From Thalassobacillus_A hwangdonensis (GTDB lineage Bacteria > Bacillota > Bacilli > Bacillales > Halobacillaceae), in contig NZ_JBHTKL010000005.1 of the NCBI RefSeq assembly GCF_042675915.1, forward strand, positions 1,123,163 through 1,187,162: DNA of 64,000 bases, written 5' to 3'. Every line of letters begins with the position of its first letter. Positions within the stretch are counted from its first letter, which is position 1. The notes under the pieces are model-generated. The model did not search any database, was not told the DNA's origin, and saw only the letters and a list, made by a program, of their open reading frames with translations. Positions 1 through 7,580 of this stretch are shown piece by piece. Both the position numbers and the translations under genes were made by a program.

Positions 1-393
1 TCCAGGAAGGTTCAGCTTCCGTGGCTGGAATGCACCGTTTCCTGCCGTGATGATAATTGCTTTTGTATAGTGTTCTCCTTTGGTCGTGGTCATTTTGAAA
101 GTGTTGTCTTCCAAACGCTCAATCTTCTCGACAGCTTGCTCCAAAGAGATTGTAGGATTGAAGGCAAGTGCCTGCTCCTTCAAATTATCGACAAGATCCT
201 GTGCTTTGACCTTAGGGAAACCTGCAACGTCGTAAATATATTTTTCAGGGTACAGCGCAGACAGCTGGCCACCCAATTGAGGCAGACTTTCAATGATGTT
301 GACACTGGCTTGTCTCATTCCGCCATAGAATGCAGTGAATAGACCGACCGGTCCTCCACCGATGACTGTTATATCGTGTACTTCTTTGCTCAT
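1..393 (-). CDS. yumC: Ferredoxin/flavodoxin--NADP+ reductase, 3' end beyond window
   Basis: Only the first 131 codons are inside the window; the gene runs off the left edge. The ATG at 393 follows a GGGGGAG ribosome site. The N-terminus carries the FAD-binding motif VIGGGPVGLF (about residues 9-18) and continues with GGQLSALYPEKYIYDVAGFP, typical of the thioredoxin-reductase-like ferredoxin-NADP+ reductases of Firmicutes (YumC family). The family moves electrons between NADPH and ferredoxin or flavodoxin in the cytoplasm. It is divergent from ndh, as in the B. subtilis yum region. Identity is strong; the NADPH-binding half and C-terminus cannot be judged here. Confidence 0.9.
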   Translation of the reverse strand, partial: MSKEVHDITVIGGGPVGLFTAFYGGMRQASVNIIESLPQLGGQLSALYPEKYIYDVAGFPKVKAQDLVDNLKEQALAFNPTISLEQAVEKIERLEDNTFKMTTTKGEHYTKAIIITAGNGAFQPRKLNLPG

Positions 394-634
394 ATCTTCT
401 CCCCCTATTCCAACTAAAATGGCAATCCATAACTAGTTTATCATAAATGAATTCCGTCTGTGGAGTATAAGCAGTCAAGACTTTTTAATTTATTTAAAAA
501 TTATCAAGATTCAATTTACTTATTTAAGGGTTGAAAATTGTATGGAAAAAGCCTAAGATGGTTACTAGAAAAAGTTATTACGATTTTGTGACATTTTTGC
601 ATGCGGTTCGACAGGCTTTTTTTATGGATTCGTG

Positions 635-650
635 TGTGAAAGAAGTCACA
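635..650 (+). promoter_or_regulatory. Rex-like operator upstream of ndh
   Basis: The 16 bases TGTGAAAGAAGTCACA form a dyad (TGTGA/TCACA) that matches the Rex core TGTGAA-N4-TTCACA at all but one position. It lies about 70 bp before the ndh start. In B. subtilis ndh is repressed by Rex when the NADH/NAD+ ratio falls, forming a feedback loop. The remainder of 394-706 holds no gene; it contains a long-range inverted repeat (AAAAAGCCT at about 545, AGGCTTTTT at about 613) and no promoter I could assign with confidence. Confidence 0.6.
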
Positions 651-718
651 AAGGATTAATCCTCGGTTAATAGGGGAAGTTCTAAGCATAGGATAACTAT
701 AACTAATTGGAAGTGATC

Positions 719-1939
719 ATGATGAAAAAACCGAACATTGTCATCCTTGGAGCTGGGTACGGCGGAATGATGACAGCAGTGAATCTGCAAAAGAGCCTTG
801 GCGTAAATGAAGCACATGTAACATTGGTGAATAAGCACAGTTACCATTATCAGACAACATGGTTACATGAAAATGCAGCAGGTACGCTTCACCACGATCG
901 CACGCGCATCAAGATCAACGAAGTGTTGAACTCCGGTAAAGTCAACTTCGTGCAGGATACAGTAGTTTCCATTCACCCGGAAGAGAAGAAAGTGAAAATG
1001 GCAAACGGAGACATCGAGTACGATTACCTGGTCATCGGACTTGGTTTCGAAGCGGAAACATTTGGAATTTCCGGTTTGAAAGAGCATGCATTCACAATCA
1101 GCAGCATCAATAGTGCCCGTTTGATTCGTCAGCATATCGAATATAACTTTGCTAAATACAACAATGAAAGAGAAAAGAATCAAGAGCGTCTGAACATTGT
1201 TGTAGGTGGAGCTGGTTTCACTGGTATCGAATTTGTAGGTGAACTGGCGAACCGTGTTCCTGAGTTATGTAAAGAATATGATATTCCTCGTGAACAAGTA
1301 CGCATCATCAACGTAGAAGCTGCTCCGACTGCACTTCCAGGTTTCGATCCTGCACTGGTTGAATATGCGATGAACTCGCTTGAAGCGAAAGGCGTAGAAT
1401 TCAAAATAGGTGCAATGATCAAGGAAGTCACTCCGAACAGCCTTGTCTTTGAAAAGGATGAGCAGCGTGAAGAGATTCCAACGAACACTGTCGTTTGGGC
1501 TGCAGGAGTACGCGGTAATTCTATCGTTGAAGCTTCTGGTTTTGAAACGATGCGTGGACGTGTCAAAGTTCGTGAAGACATGCGTACGAACGAATATGAC
1601 GATGTGTTCATCGTTGGGGACAGCGCATTGATCATCAATGAAGAAACAGACCGTCCTTACCCGCCGACAGCACAGATTGCAATTCAGCAGGCTGAAAATG
1701 TCGCGCACAACCTGAAGACACTTGTACGTGGAGGAAAGGACCTTGAAGGGTTCACACCTAAGATCCAGGGTACGGTTGCATCACTTGGTCACGACGATGC
1801 TATTGGTGTCGTTGGAAGCAAGAAACTGTTCGGATGGTCCGCATCTGTCATGAAGAAAGTCATCGATAACCGCTACCTGTTGAAGCTTGGTGGTTTCGGA
1901 CTGCTAATGAAAAAAGGAAAGTTCAACATTTTCCATTGA
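719..1939 (+). CDS. ndh: Type II NADH:menaquinone oxidoreductase
   Basis: The protein (406 residues) is a non-proton-pumping NADH dehydrogenase (NDH-2), a peripheral membrane flavoprotein passing electrons from NADH to menaquinone. The N-terminal FAD motif is VILGAGYGG (residues 7-15), the central NADH-binding motif is VVGGAGFTGIEF, and the FAD/quinone region includes VFIVGDSALI and YPPTAQIAIQQ. The closest recalled relatives are B. subtilis Ndh (YjlD) and YumB. An in-frame TTG lies at 707, but the GGAAGTG ribosome site at 709-715 favours ATG 719 or 722. The gene is monocistronic, with a Rex-like box upstream and a terminator directly downstream. It works with the menaquinone pathway encoded at 26-35 kb. 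Confidence 0.93.
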   Translation: MMKKPNIVILGAGYGGMMTAVNLQKSLGVNEAHVTLVNKHSYHYQTTWLHENAAGTLHHDRTRIKINEVLNSGKVNFVQDTVVSIHPEEKKVKMANGDIEYDYLVIGLGFEAETFGISGLKEHAFTISSINSARLIRQHIEYNFAKYNNEREKNQERLNIVVGGAGFTGIEFVGELANRVPELCKEYDIPREQVRIINVEAAPTALPGFDPALVEYAMNSLEAKGVEFKIGAMIKEVTPNSLVFEKDEQREEIPTNTVVWAAGVRGNSIVEASGFETMRGRVKVREDMRTNEYDDVFIVGDSALIINEETDRPYPPTAQIAIQQAENVAHNLKTLVRGGKDLEGFTPKIQGTVASLGHDDAIGVVGSKKLFGWSASVMKKVIDNRYLLKLGGFGLLMKKGKFNIFH

Positions 1940-1946
1940 TCCATTG

Positions 1947-1979
1947 AAGCAAAGGCGCCGAGCCTTTGCTTTTATTTTT
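1947..1979 (+). terminator. Intrinsic terminator of ndh
   Basis: A 10 bp stem (AAGCAAAGGC paired with GCCTTTGCTT) with a 6-base loop is followed by a T-rich tail. Confidence 0.9.
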
Positions 1980-2051
1980 GGGACAGTCCTCTATCGCGTT
2001 AAAGCGCTGAGGGACTGTCCCCACTTGCTTGTCCCCACTTGCTTTAACGCG
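1980..2051. repeat. GGGACAGTCC compound palindrome, copy 1
   Basis: Two interleaved inverted repeats are visible: GGGACAGTCC (1980) pairs with GGACTGTCCC (2012), and CGCGTTAAAGC (1995) pairs with GCTTTAACGCG (2041). A diverged copy lies at 14596-14653. Only one of the two pairings can form fully at a time. The sequence sits just after the ndh terminator and does not code for protein. Confidence 0.75.
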
Positions 2052-2152
2052 GTGGAGTGGGGGTGCTTGCGCTTTGTGCTCATCCATAATAGAATGAGGT
2101 TTGGAAATCTTTTTTAGCTAGTTTGGTTACATAGATTAGAGGGGGAACACCT

Positions 2153-2470
2153 TTGGATATTGTGCAGTTAGTCATCGGGATGATTTTGTTTTTCGTACTC
2201 TTTTTTGGAATCGCATTCCTGCTTAATATGCTATTACGTTCAACGTGGTTCATGGCATTCGTCTATCCGGTCGTCGTATTATTGATCGTCGACGATTTTC
2301 CGTTCAGCCATTATTTTACACAGCCTGGAACATCATTCCCTGCCGTGTTTGAAATGATATTGAATTTGAAGCTTGTAGATATTCTGATTCTTTCCAGTGG
2401 ATTTGCAGGTACGATCGTATCTGGAATCGTCATCCGCCTGTTGCGGAAAAGCGGATATCAGATGTTTTGA
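2153..2470 (+). CDS. yuiB: YuiB-like small membrane protein
   Basis: This 105-residue hydrophobic protein has about three membrane segments (roughly residues 3-25, 30-48 and 75-98) and ends in LRKSGYQMF. Its sequence and position between the ndh-type gene and yuiC match YuiB of B. subtilis, which has no known function. The start is a TTG at 2153 preceded by GAGGGGGAA at 2140-2147. I would place it in the cytoplasmic membrane; no catalytic residues are apparent. Confidence 0.8.
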   Translation: MDIVQLVIGMILFFVLFFGIAFLLNMLLRSTWFMAFVYPVVVLLIVDDFPFSHYFTQPGTSFPAVFEMILNLKLVDILILSSGFAGTIVSGIVIRLLRKSGYQMF

Positions 2471-2599
2471 TTTATCATTCATAATTGTTGAAATCATAGG
2501 GATGGATCCTCGTTTTTCTCATCAGCGGGACCTTCTCCTATGATTTTTTTGTATAAAATCAGATTAATATGGAAACCATGAACACCGAGAGAGGTGTTT

Positions 2600-3286
2600 A
2601 TGATGAATATGAAAAAATGGGTATGGCGGATTGGATTCAATCTGTGTTTTGTGGGGGCATTGTACTTGGCAGCGGCAAACATATCGCATGTGTCAGCAAT
2701 GGAATTGAAGCGTATGTTTATGGATGATGACCATTCGGAATCGAAAGTAAGTAATTTACTAGATTACAGGAATACAGCATTAGTTGGGAAATCTTTGTTA
2801 TCCCGTGAATCAGCTCAACGTTACATCAGCAGTTCCACCATTGATGCACCTGCAACAATTGAAGAAGCGATGAACCTGGGAGAATATCCGACAGTGACAG
2901 TAGAAGCGACAGGTTACACGGCTGGAGTGGAGTCCACGGGAAAATCTCCAGGACATCCCCAGTATGGGATTACATTTTCTGGTCTGAAAGTGAAGCGTGA
3001 CCTATATTCGACGATTGCAGCAGACTTGACTGTGCATCCGATCGGCACGATTCTATATATCCCGGATTACGGATTTGGTGTCGTAGCCGATAAGGGATCC
3101 GCCATTCAAGGCAATAAAATCGACTTGTACTATGACACGGTAGATGATGTTTATGAACAATGGGGGAAGAAGACACTGGAAGTTTTCCTCATCAAAAAAG
3201 GTGATGGAACATTGACACAGGAAGAACTGGATGGCCTGAACAGTAATGAAGCCCTGCAGGTTTTCAGGAATAAAATAGCACAATAA
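2600..3286 (+). CDS. yuiC: 3D-domain cell-wall lytic protein (YuiC)
   Basis: The product (228 residues) has an N-terminal membrane anchor or uncleaved signal (about residues 7-25), a variable linker, and a C-terminal 3D domain named for its three aspartates. Here they appear as D-KG in VVADKGSAIQGNKIDLYYD, with TVEATGYTAG at the domain entrance. The B. subtilis homologue is a peptidoglycan-cleaving lytic transglycosylase active outside the membrane. GTG at 2594 is in frame, but GAGAGGTG at 2588-2595 fits ATG 2600 or 2603. It lies between yuiB and the convergent yuiD. Confidence 0.85.
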   Translation: MMNMKKWVWRIGFNLCFVGALYLAAANISHVSAMELKRMFMDDDHSESKVSNLLDYRNTALVGKSLLSRESAQRYISSSTIDAPATIEEAMNLGEYPTVTVEATGYTAGVESTGKSPGHPQYGITFSGLKVKRDLYSTIAADLTVHPIGTILYIPDYGFGVVADKGSAIQGNKIDLYYDTVDDVYEQWGKKTLEVFLIKKGDGTLTQEELDGLNSNEALQVFRNKIAQ

Positions 3287-3320
3287 GAAAAGAGGATGTC
3301 AACGCGACATCCTCTTTTCT
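3286..3320. terminator. Bidirectional terminator between yuiC and yuiD
   Basis: A perfect 15 bp stem (AGAAAAGAGGATGTC with its complement) and a 5-base loop separate the two convergent genes. Confidence 0.92.
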
Positions 3321-3331
3321 CATTCGTGGAA

Positions 3332-3808
3332 TCAGAACCACCAATAATATAGTCCTATACTCAGCAGAATACCTGTCAACCCTCCGAAAAACACTTCGAT
3401 GGGCTGATGTCCCAACAGTTCCTTCAGTTCCTGACGCTTCTCGAACTGCTGTTTCTTATTCCAGCCTTTGGCTTCATTTACGAAACGGTGGAAGTCATTG
3501 ATGAGCATATTCAATACAATAGCCTGTTCACCTGTCTGTCTTCGTACTCCAGTCGAGTCGAACATGACGATGATACTGAACACACAGGCTACGCCGAATA
3601 TGGTCGAGTCGAAGCCTTCTTCAAGCCCTACGGCTGTTGCCAATGCTGTTACTGCTGCCGAGTGGCTGCTTGGCATTCCGCCTGTACTGAACGCAAGCCC
3701 AGGTCGGAAATCGCGTGTAGCAATCATTCGAATCGGTACTTTTACTGCTTGTGCAAAAAATATTGCGATCAGTGATGCGAGCAGTGGAAAATTGTAGAGT
3801 AGATCCAT
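3332..3808 (-). CDS. yuiD: Divergent PAP2-family membrane protein (DUF212)
   Basis: This 158-residue protein has three to four membrane helices and the motifs GGMPSSHSA (about residues 43-51) and FDSTGVRRQTGEQA, diagnostic of the DUF212 divergent PAP2 family. The SxxxH and R/G residues recall acid phosphatases acting on membrane lipids, but no substrate is known for this branch. It matches YuiD of B. subtilis in sequence and place. It is convergent with yuiC. Confidence 0.88.
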   Translation of the reverse strand: MDLLYNFPLLASLIAIFFAQAVKVPIRMIATRDFRPGLAFSTGGMPSSHSAAVTALATAVGLEEGFDSTIFGVACVFSIIVMFDSTGVRRQTGEQAIVLNMLINDFHRFVNEAKGWNKKQQFEKRQELKELLGHQPIEVFFGGLTGILLSIGLYYWWF

Positions 3809-3900
3809 CCAGTCCAGTCATCCTTTCACTATGATTCCCTCTTTATTATAGGTTTCCTTTGTTATGATGGATATAAACGCATCCGTTCAGGAGGTTGCTG

Positions 3901-4266
3901 ATGTCTTTTGAATACCCGCTGAATTATTACCAATTCTTTGTCTCTTTCAACATGGGAGATTACTACGAATGCCATGATTTATTAGAAGAAGTATGGCTTG
4001 AAGACAGAAGCAATCACTTTATCAAAGGGCTGCTTCAGTTAAGTGTGGCCCATTACCATTACAGCTATGGTAACATAAAAGGTGCCAGGTCAATGTTCGA
4101 ATCCGCAGACACTTACCTTTCGAAATATTCAGGAAAACACTGGGGAATCTCCATCATTGGAGTGCGGGATCATATCCATGATTGTCTGAATATTATACCA
4201 CAAACCCGACCCGCTGGAGAATTGCCTGAACTCCCTGTTTTGTATTTGAACATCGAAGAGGAGTGA
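3901..4266 (+). CDS. DUF309 family protein
   Basis: The 121-residue protein has the DUF309 hallmark FNMGDYYECHDLLEEVW (residues 16-32), where the acidic/His segment is conserved, followed by FIKGLLQLSVAHYHY. The family is all-helical and of unknown biochemical function. ATG 3901 is preferred over TTG 3895 because AGGAGGT at 3889-3895 is correctly spaced. Its TGA overlaps an upstream in-frame extension of the next gene, so the two genes are probably cotranscribed. Confidence 0.85.
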   Translation: MSFEYPLNYYQFFVSFNMGDYYECHDLLEEVWLEDRSNHFIKGLLQLSVAHYHYSYGNIKGARSMFESADTYLSKYSGKHWGISIIGVRDHIHDCLNIIPQTRPAGELPELPVLYLNIEEE

Positions 4267-4298
4267 GTGGATGTTGGAATTATGTTGGAGGTGGAACG

Positions 4299-5825
4299 AT
4301 GTTTTTATTCAGAAAAACTTTATTTGCAGAAGAAGACGCGTTAGTTGTCGGTCTTTTTCAGGAAAACGGTCAAGAGCAATCGATTTACCAGCAAATCAAT
4401 CAGAAACTCGATGGAAGCTTAGATGACTACATAAAAGACGGTGATCTGTCCCATGGATTCAAGCAGATTTCGAAGGTGTACACACTTGGCAGAGCAGAAG
4501 TCAAACGAATCTATTTTGTCGGATTAGGAAAAAGGGACAAGCTTACTTCAGTGAAAATGAAGCAGGCATTTGGGAAGCTCTTCAAGCAATTGCAAAAAGA
4601 TGGCCTCACACAGGCTTCAGTGGCAATAGAGAGCTTTCGTACCGCTGAGATCCATGATGGCGAACTTGCAGAGGTGATTTCGGAAGCGATGATTACAGCC
4701 TCCTACCAGTTTGCGGATTACAAGACGAGACCTGCCACTCCTGCAAAAGTAGTGGATACGCTCACCCTTGTAACCGATTCTGATCAGGAAGAACTGAATG
4801 CTTCTCTGAAAAAAGGTTATTCTTTTGGCATTGGAGTGAACACCGCAAGACACCTTGTACAATTGCCTGCTAATCTGCTCACATCGACAGACATGGCTGA
4901 ATTTGCGCTTTCACTGGCGAAAGAACATGGTTTTGAGGCGCACATCCTCGATAAAGCGGAAATGGAACAATTGGGAATGGGAGCCCTGCTGGCAGTCAAT
5001 CAAGGATCACATGAACCTCCTAAGATGATTGTTCTTAAATATCAGGGACTGGACGAATGGAAGGATGCAGTCGGACTTGTCGGTAAAGGGATCACTTATG
5101 ATACAGGTGGCTATTCGATCAAGTCCAAGGCAGGAATGCCGGGTATGAAAGGCGATATGGGTGGTGCCGCAGCAGTGCTCGGTGCAATGGATACAATCGG
5201 AAGGTTGAAGCCGAAGAAAAATGTTTTGGCAGTCATTCCATCGTCGGACAATATGATTTCAGGAGCGGCATTTAAGCCTGACGACGTAATTACCTCTCTA
5301 AGTGGTAAGACCATCGAAGTGTTGAATACCGATGCGGAAGGAAGGCTGGCACTTGCAGATGGAATCACTTATGCAAAAATGAACCAGGCTACTACATTGA
5401 TTGATGTTGCGACATTGACGGGCGGGGTAGTGACGGCGCTTGGGTCCTGGATGACTGGCGCTATGACGAATGATGAATCGCTGCTTTCTGCTGTCATTGA
5501 AAATGGTAAACGGGTAGGGGAACCGATTTGGCAATTGCCTTATAACGAAGACTATCAGGCTCAGGTTCGAGCAAGTGAGATGGCTGATCTGAACAACTCC
5601 CCGACAAGGAAAGCACACCCGATCATGGGTGGAGCATTTGTCGGAGAATTCGCAGAGGATACTCCATGGGTGCATTTGGACATTGCAGGGACCTCTGTGT
5701 CTGAAAAAGCACATGACCTCGGACCAAAAGGACCGACTGGGGTTATGAGCCGTACGTTGGCCTCCTTTATTTTAAACAGCAACTCAAAAAAGGACGAGCG
5801 GAATCGCTCGTCCTTTTTTCATTAG
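4299..5825 (+). CDS. Leucyl aminopeptidase, M17 family
   Basis: This 508-residue cytosolic zinc exopeptidase removes N-terminal residues from peptides (YuiE/PepA type). Metal and catalytic motifs are GKGITYDTGGYSIKSK (about residues 262-277), MKGDMGGAAA and NTDAEGRLALAD (about 342). The start is ATG 4299 behind GGAGGTGG; the in-frame GTG at 4263 lacks a ribosome site. An oddity: the last twelve codons, KKDERNRSSFFH, are encoded by the transcription terminator itself, and the TAG stop at 5823-5825 lies after the T-run. Transcripts ending at the usual place would lack a stop codon. The ancestral stop was probably lost by mutation. Confidence 0.92.
   Translation: MFLFRKTLFAEEDALVVGLFQENGQEQSIYQQINQKLDGSLDDYIKDGDLSHGFKQISKVYTLGRAEVKRIYFVGLGKRDKLTSVKMKQAFGKLFKQLQKDGLTQASVAIESFRTAEIHDGELAEVISEAMITASYQFADYKTRPATPAKVVDTLTLVTDSDQEELNASLKKGYSFGIGVNTARHLVQLPANLLTSTDMAEFALSLAKEHGFEAHILDKAEMEQLGMGALLAVNQGSHEPPKMIVLKYQGLDEWKDAVGLVGKGITYDTGGYSIKSKAGMPGMKGDMGGAAAVLGAMDTIGRLKPKKNVLAVIPSSDNMISGAAFKPDDVITSLSGKTIEVLNTDAEGRLALADGITYAKMNQATTLIDVATLTGGVVTALGSWMTGAMTNDESLLSAVIENGKRVGEPIWQLPYNEDYQAQVRASEMADLNNSPTRKAHPIMGGAFVGEFAEDTPWVHLDIAGTSVSEKAHDLGPKGPTGVMSRTLASFILNSNSKKDERNRSSFFH
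5786..5819. terminator. Bidirectional terminator inside the aminopeptidase 3' end
   Basis: A perfect 15 bp stem (AAAAAAGGACGAGCG) with loop GAAT lies between the convergent aminopeptidase and deoD genes. The aminopeptidase reading frame passes through both arms before its stop codon at 5823. Confidence 0.93.
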
Positions 5826-5832
5826 TAAAAGA

Positions 5833-6543
5833 TTATTTCTGAATCGCTGCATCCAGGGCAATGACGATCATGTCATTGAACGTATTCTGACGCTCTTCAG
5901 AAGTCGTTTCTTCACCAGTCAGGATGTGATCGCTGACAGTCAGTACAGAAAGTGCCTGACGGTCATATTTGGCAGCCAGTGTGTAAAGTGCCGTCGTTTC
6001 CATTTCAACAGCAAGCACGTTATACTTTGCCAGCTTATTGAACAGATCCATTGCATTGTCACGATAGAAGCTGTCACTTGTGAATACATTTCCTACGCGA
6101 AGCTTCAACCCTTTCTCTGTTCCTGCATCATATGCTTTTTTCAACAGATCGAAGTCTGCAGTCGGCGCATAATCGATGCCACCGAACTCCATCCGGTTCA
6201 TCTGTGAATCTGTAGAAGAAGTCGATGCAAGAATGACGTCACGCACCTTTACATCCTTTTGTAAAGCACCACAAGATCCAACACGGATCAGCTTCTGTAC
6301 ACCGTAGCTTTCCATCAGCTCATTGACATAGATGGAAATGGACGGTACTCCCATTCCCGTACCTTGGACAGAAATGCGTTCGCCTTTATATGTTCCTGTA
6401 TATCCATACATTCCTCGAACTTCGTTATAACATGTTGCATCCTCCAGGAAATTTTCGGCAATGTACTTTGCACGTAACGGATCTCCTGGTAGTAAAATCG
6501 TTTCTGCGATATCTCCTTGTTTAGCACCAATATGTACACTCAT
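5833..6543 (-). CDS. deoD: Purine-nucleoside phosphorylase, DeoD type
   Basis: The enzyme (236 residues) cleaves purine (deoxy)nucleosides with phosphate to free base and (deoxy)ribose-1-phosphate in purine salvage. Family features are LLPGDPLRAKYIAE near the N-terminus, the phosphate-site segment IRVGSCGAL, the nucleoside-site VEMETTALY, and SDHILTGEETT near the C-terminus. Length agrees with hexameric bacterial PNPs. The ATG at 6543 follows GAGGAGGTAACAG. It stands alone and converges on the aminopeptidase gene. Confidence 0.95.
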   Translation of the reverse strand: MSVHIGAKQGDIAETILLPGDPLRAKYIAENFLEDATCYNEVRGMYGYTGTYKGERISVQGTGMGVPSISIYVNELMESYGVQKLIRVGSCGALQKDVKVRDVILASTSSTDSQMNRMEFGGIDYAPTADFDLLKKAYDAGTEKGLKLRVGNVFTSDSFYRDNAMDLFNKLAKYNVLAVEMETTALYTLAAKYDRQALSVLTVSDHILTGEETTSEERQNTFNDMIVIALDAAIQK

Positions 6544-6721
6544 TGGCTGTTACCTCCTCAAAAATTATCCTGTCGCGTAAACTTAAATTATCACAACCCC
6601 GATAAGAACTCAAATAGTATAGTAGGTACTGGCTGGTTAGGTTATGATTGATATTTGTAGTATTCGAATGTTTTTTCATGTAATATACATGTAGAATTAT
6701 ATGAAGAAGGGAAATGGACAA

Positions 6722-6985
6722 ATGGTGAAAGAAACATTTACGATTACGAATGATACCGGAATTCATGCAAGACCAGCGACGTTGCTTGTGAATAAAGCAG
6801 GTCAATATTCTTCCGAGGTTGAACTCGAGTACAAAGGGAAGAAGGTCAATTTGAAATCCATCATGGGCGTCATGTCCCTAGGTGTACCTCAGGGTGAAGA
6901 AGTGACCATCATCGTTGAAGGAAATGACGAGTCAGACGCAATAGAAGGAATCAAGGCAGTCATGAACGAACACTTAAGTAAATGA
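6722..6985 (+). CDS. ptsH: Phosphocarrier protein HPr
   Basis: The 87-residue protein has both regulatory residues in their canonical positions: His15 in NDTGIHARPAT (phosphorylated by enzyme I in the PTS) and Ser46 in NLKSIMGVMSLG (phosphorylated by HPr kinase for carbon catabolite control through CcpA). Possession of His15 separates it from Crh. ATG 6722 gives the standard length; an in-frame ATG at 6701 would add seven residues. It is unusual in standing alone with its own terminator, with no ptsI downstream; enzyme I must be encoded elsewhere. Confidence 0.93.
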   Translation: MVKETFTITNDTGIHARPATLLVNKAGQYSSEVELEYKGKKVNLKSIMGVMSLGVPQGEEVTIIVEGNDESDAIEGIKAVMNEHLSK

Positions 6986-7006
6986 TTGTATAAACTAATG
7001 TAAATA

Positions 7007-7037
7007 AAAGCTGGAGAAGGTTCAGGCTCTGGCTTTT
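7007..7037 (+). terminator. Terminator of ptsH
   Basis: A 10 bp stem with two G-U pairs (AAAGCTGGAG and CTCTGGCTTT) is followed by seven T. Confidence 0.8.
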
Positions 7038-7087
7038 TTTCATAGGGGAGCATGTCCCCGGATAAAAAAGTAGAAAGGAGTCATTCC

Positions 7088-7576
7088 ATGAATATTTCCA
7101 TTTCGCAACTACCAGGAATCGGGCAGAAGATTTCTTTGAGAACCGCAGAGGACAGCATGCTTGTATTGATTGTCCATCATACGGGAAAACGTGAGCTGTA
7201 CTTCTTCGAACATCATGATAGTGAAGAAGCTGATTTCGCGATGGATCTTACTTCAGATGAAACGAGGGAATTAGGTGCTCAATTGCTTGGCGCTACTTAT
7301 CAGCCGGTCGATGCAGATAAGCTGAAAGTATTCAAGAATCAGATTGTAATCGACTGGGTGGAATTGAAAGCTCAATCCCCACTTGTCAATTTGACCATTG
7401 AAGAGTCTGAAATCAGGAACCGAACAGGTGCAACCGTCATCGGTATCATCCAAGGTGACGAGACCATAGCGATACCAGAAGCGGATACCAAGCTGAAGTC
7501 CGGTAATGTACTGATGATCATCGGAAAGCAGGACCAGTTGGATACGTTAACGGATCTATGTAAAGGAGAGGGATGA
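7088..7576 (+). CDS. khtT: KhtT-like regulatory subunit of a K+/H+ antiporter
   Basis: The 162-residue cytosolic protein starts MNISISQLPGIGQKISLRT and ends in a TrkA-C/RCK-C domain (about residues 100-160; TGATVIGIIQGDETIAIPEADTKLKSGN region, ending in LMIIGKQDQL). In B. subtilis KhtT (YhaT) gates the KhtU antiporter and binds cyclic di-AMP in its RCK-C domain. ATG 7088 has GAAAGGAG at 7073-7080. The next gene, khtU, starts 4 bp after its stop, so they form an operon. Pairing with KhtU makes the call firm; the nucleotide ligand is family knowledge. Confidence 0.88.
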   Translation: MNISISQLPGIGQKISLRTAEDSMLVLIVHHTGKRELYFFEHHDSEEADFAMDLTSDETRELGAQLLGATYQPVDADKLKVFKNQIVIDWVELKAQSPLVNLTIEESEIRNRTGATVIGIIQGDETIAIPEADTKLKSGNVLMIIGKQDQLDTLTDLCKGEG

Positions 7577-7580
7577 TATC

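Noticed and set aside
544..622. Terminator or attenuator upstream of ndh
   Set aside because: AAAAAGCCT and AGGCTTTTT can pair, but the loop is nearly 60 bases, so I did not list it as a terminator.
4263..4298. GTG start giving a longer aminopeptidase overlapping the DUF309 gene
   Set aside because: No ribosome site precedes it, and GGAGGTGG is ideally placed before ATG 4299.
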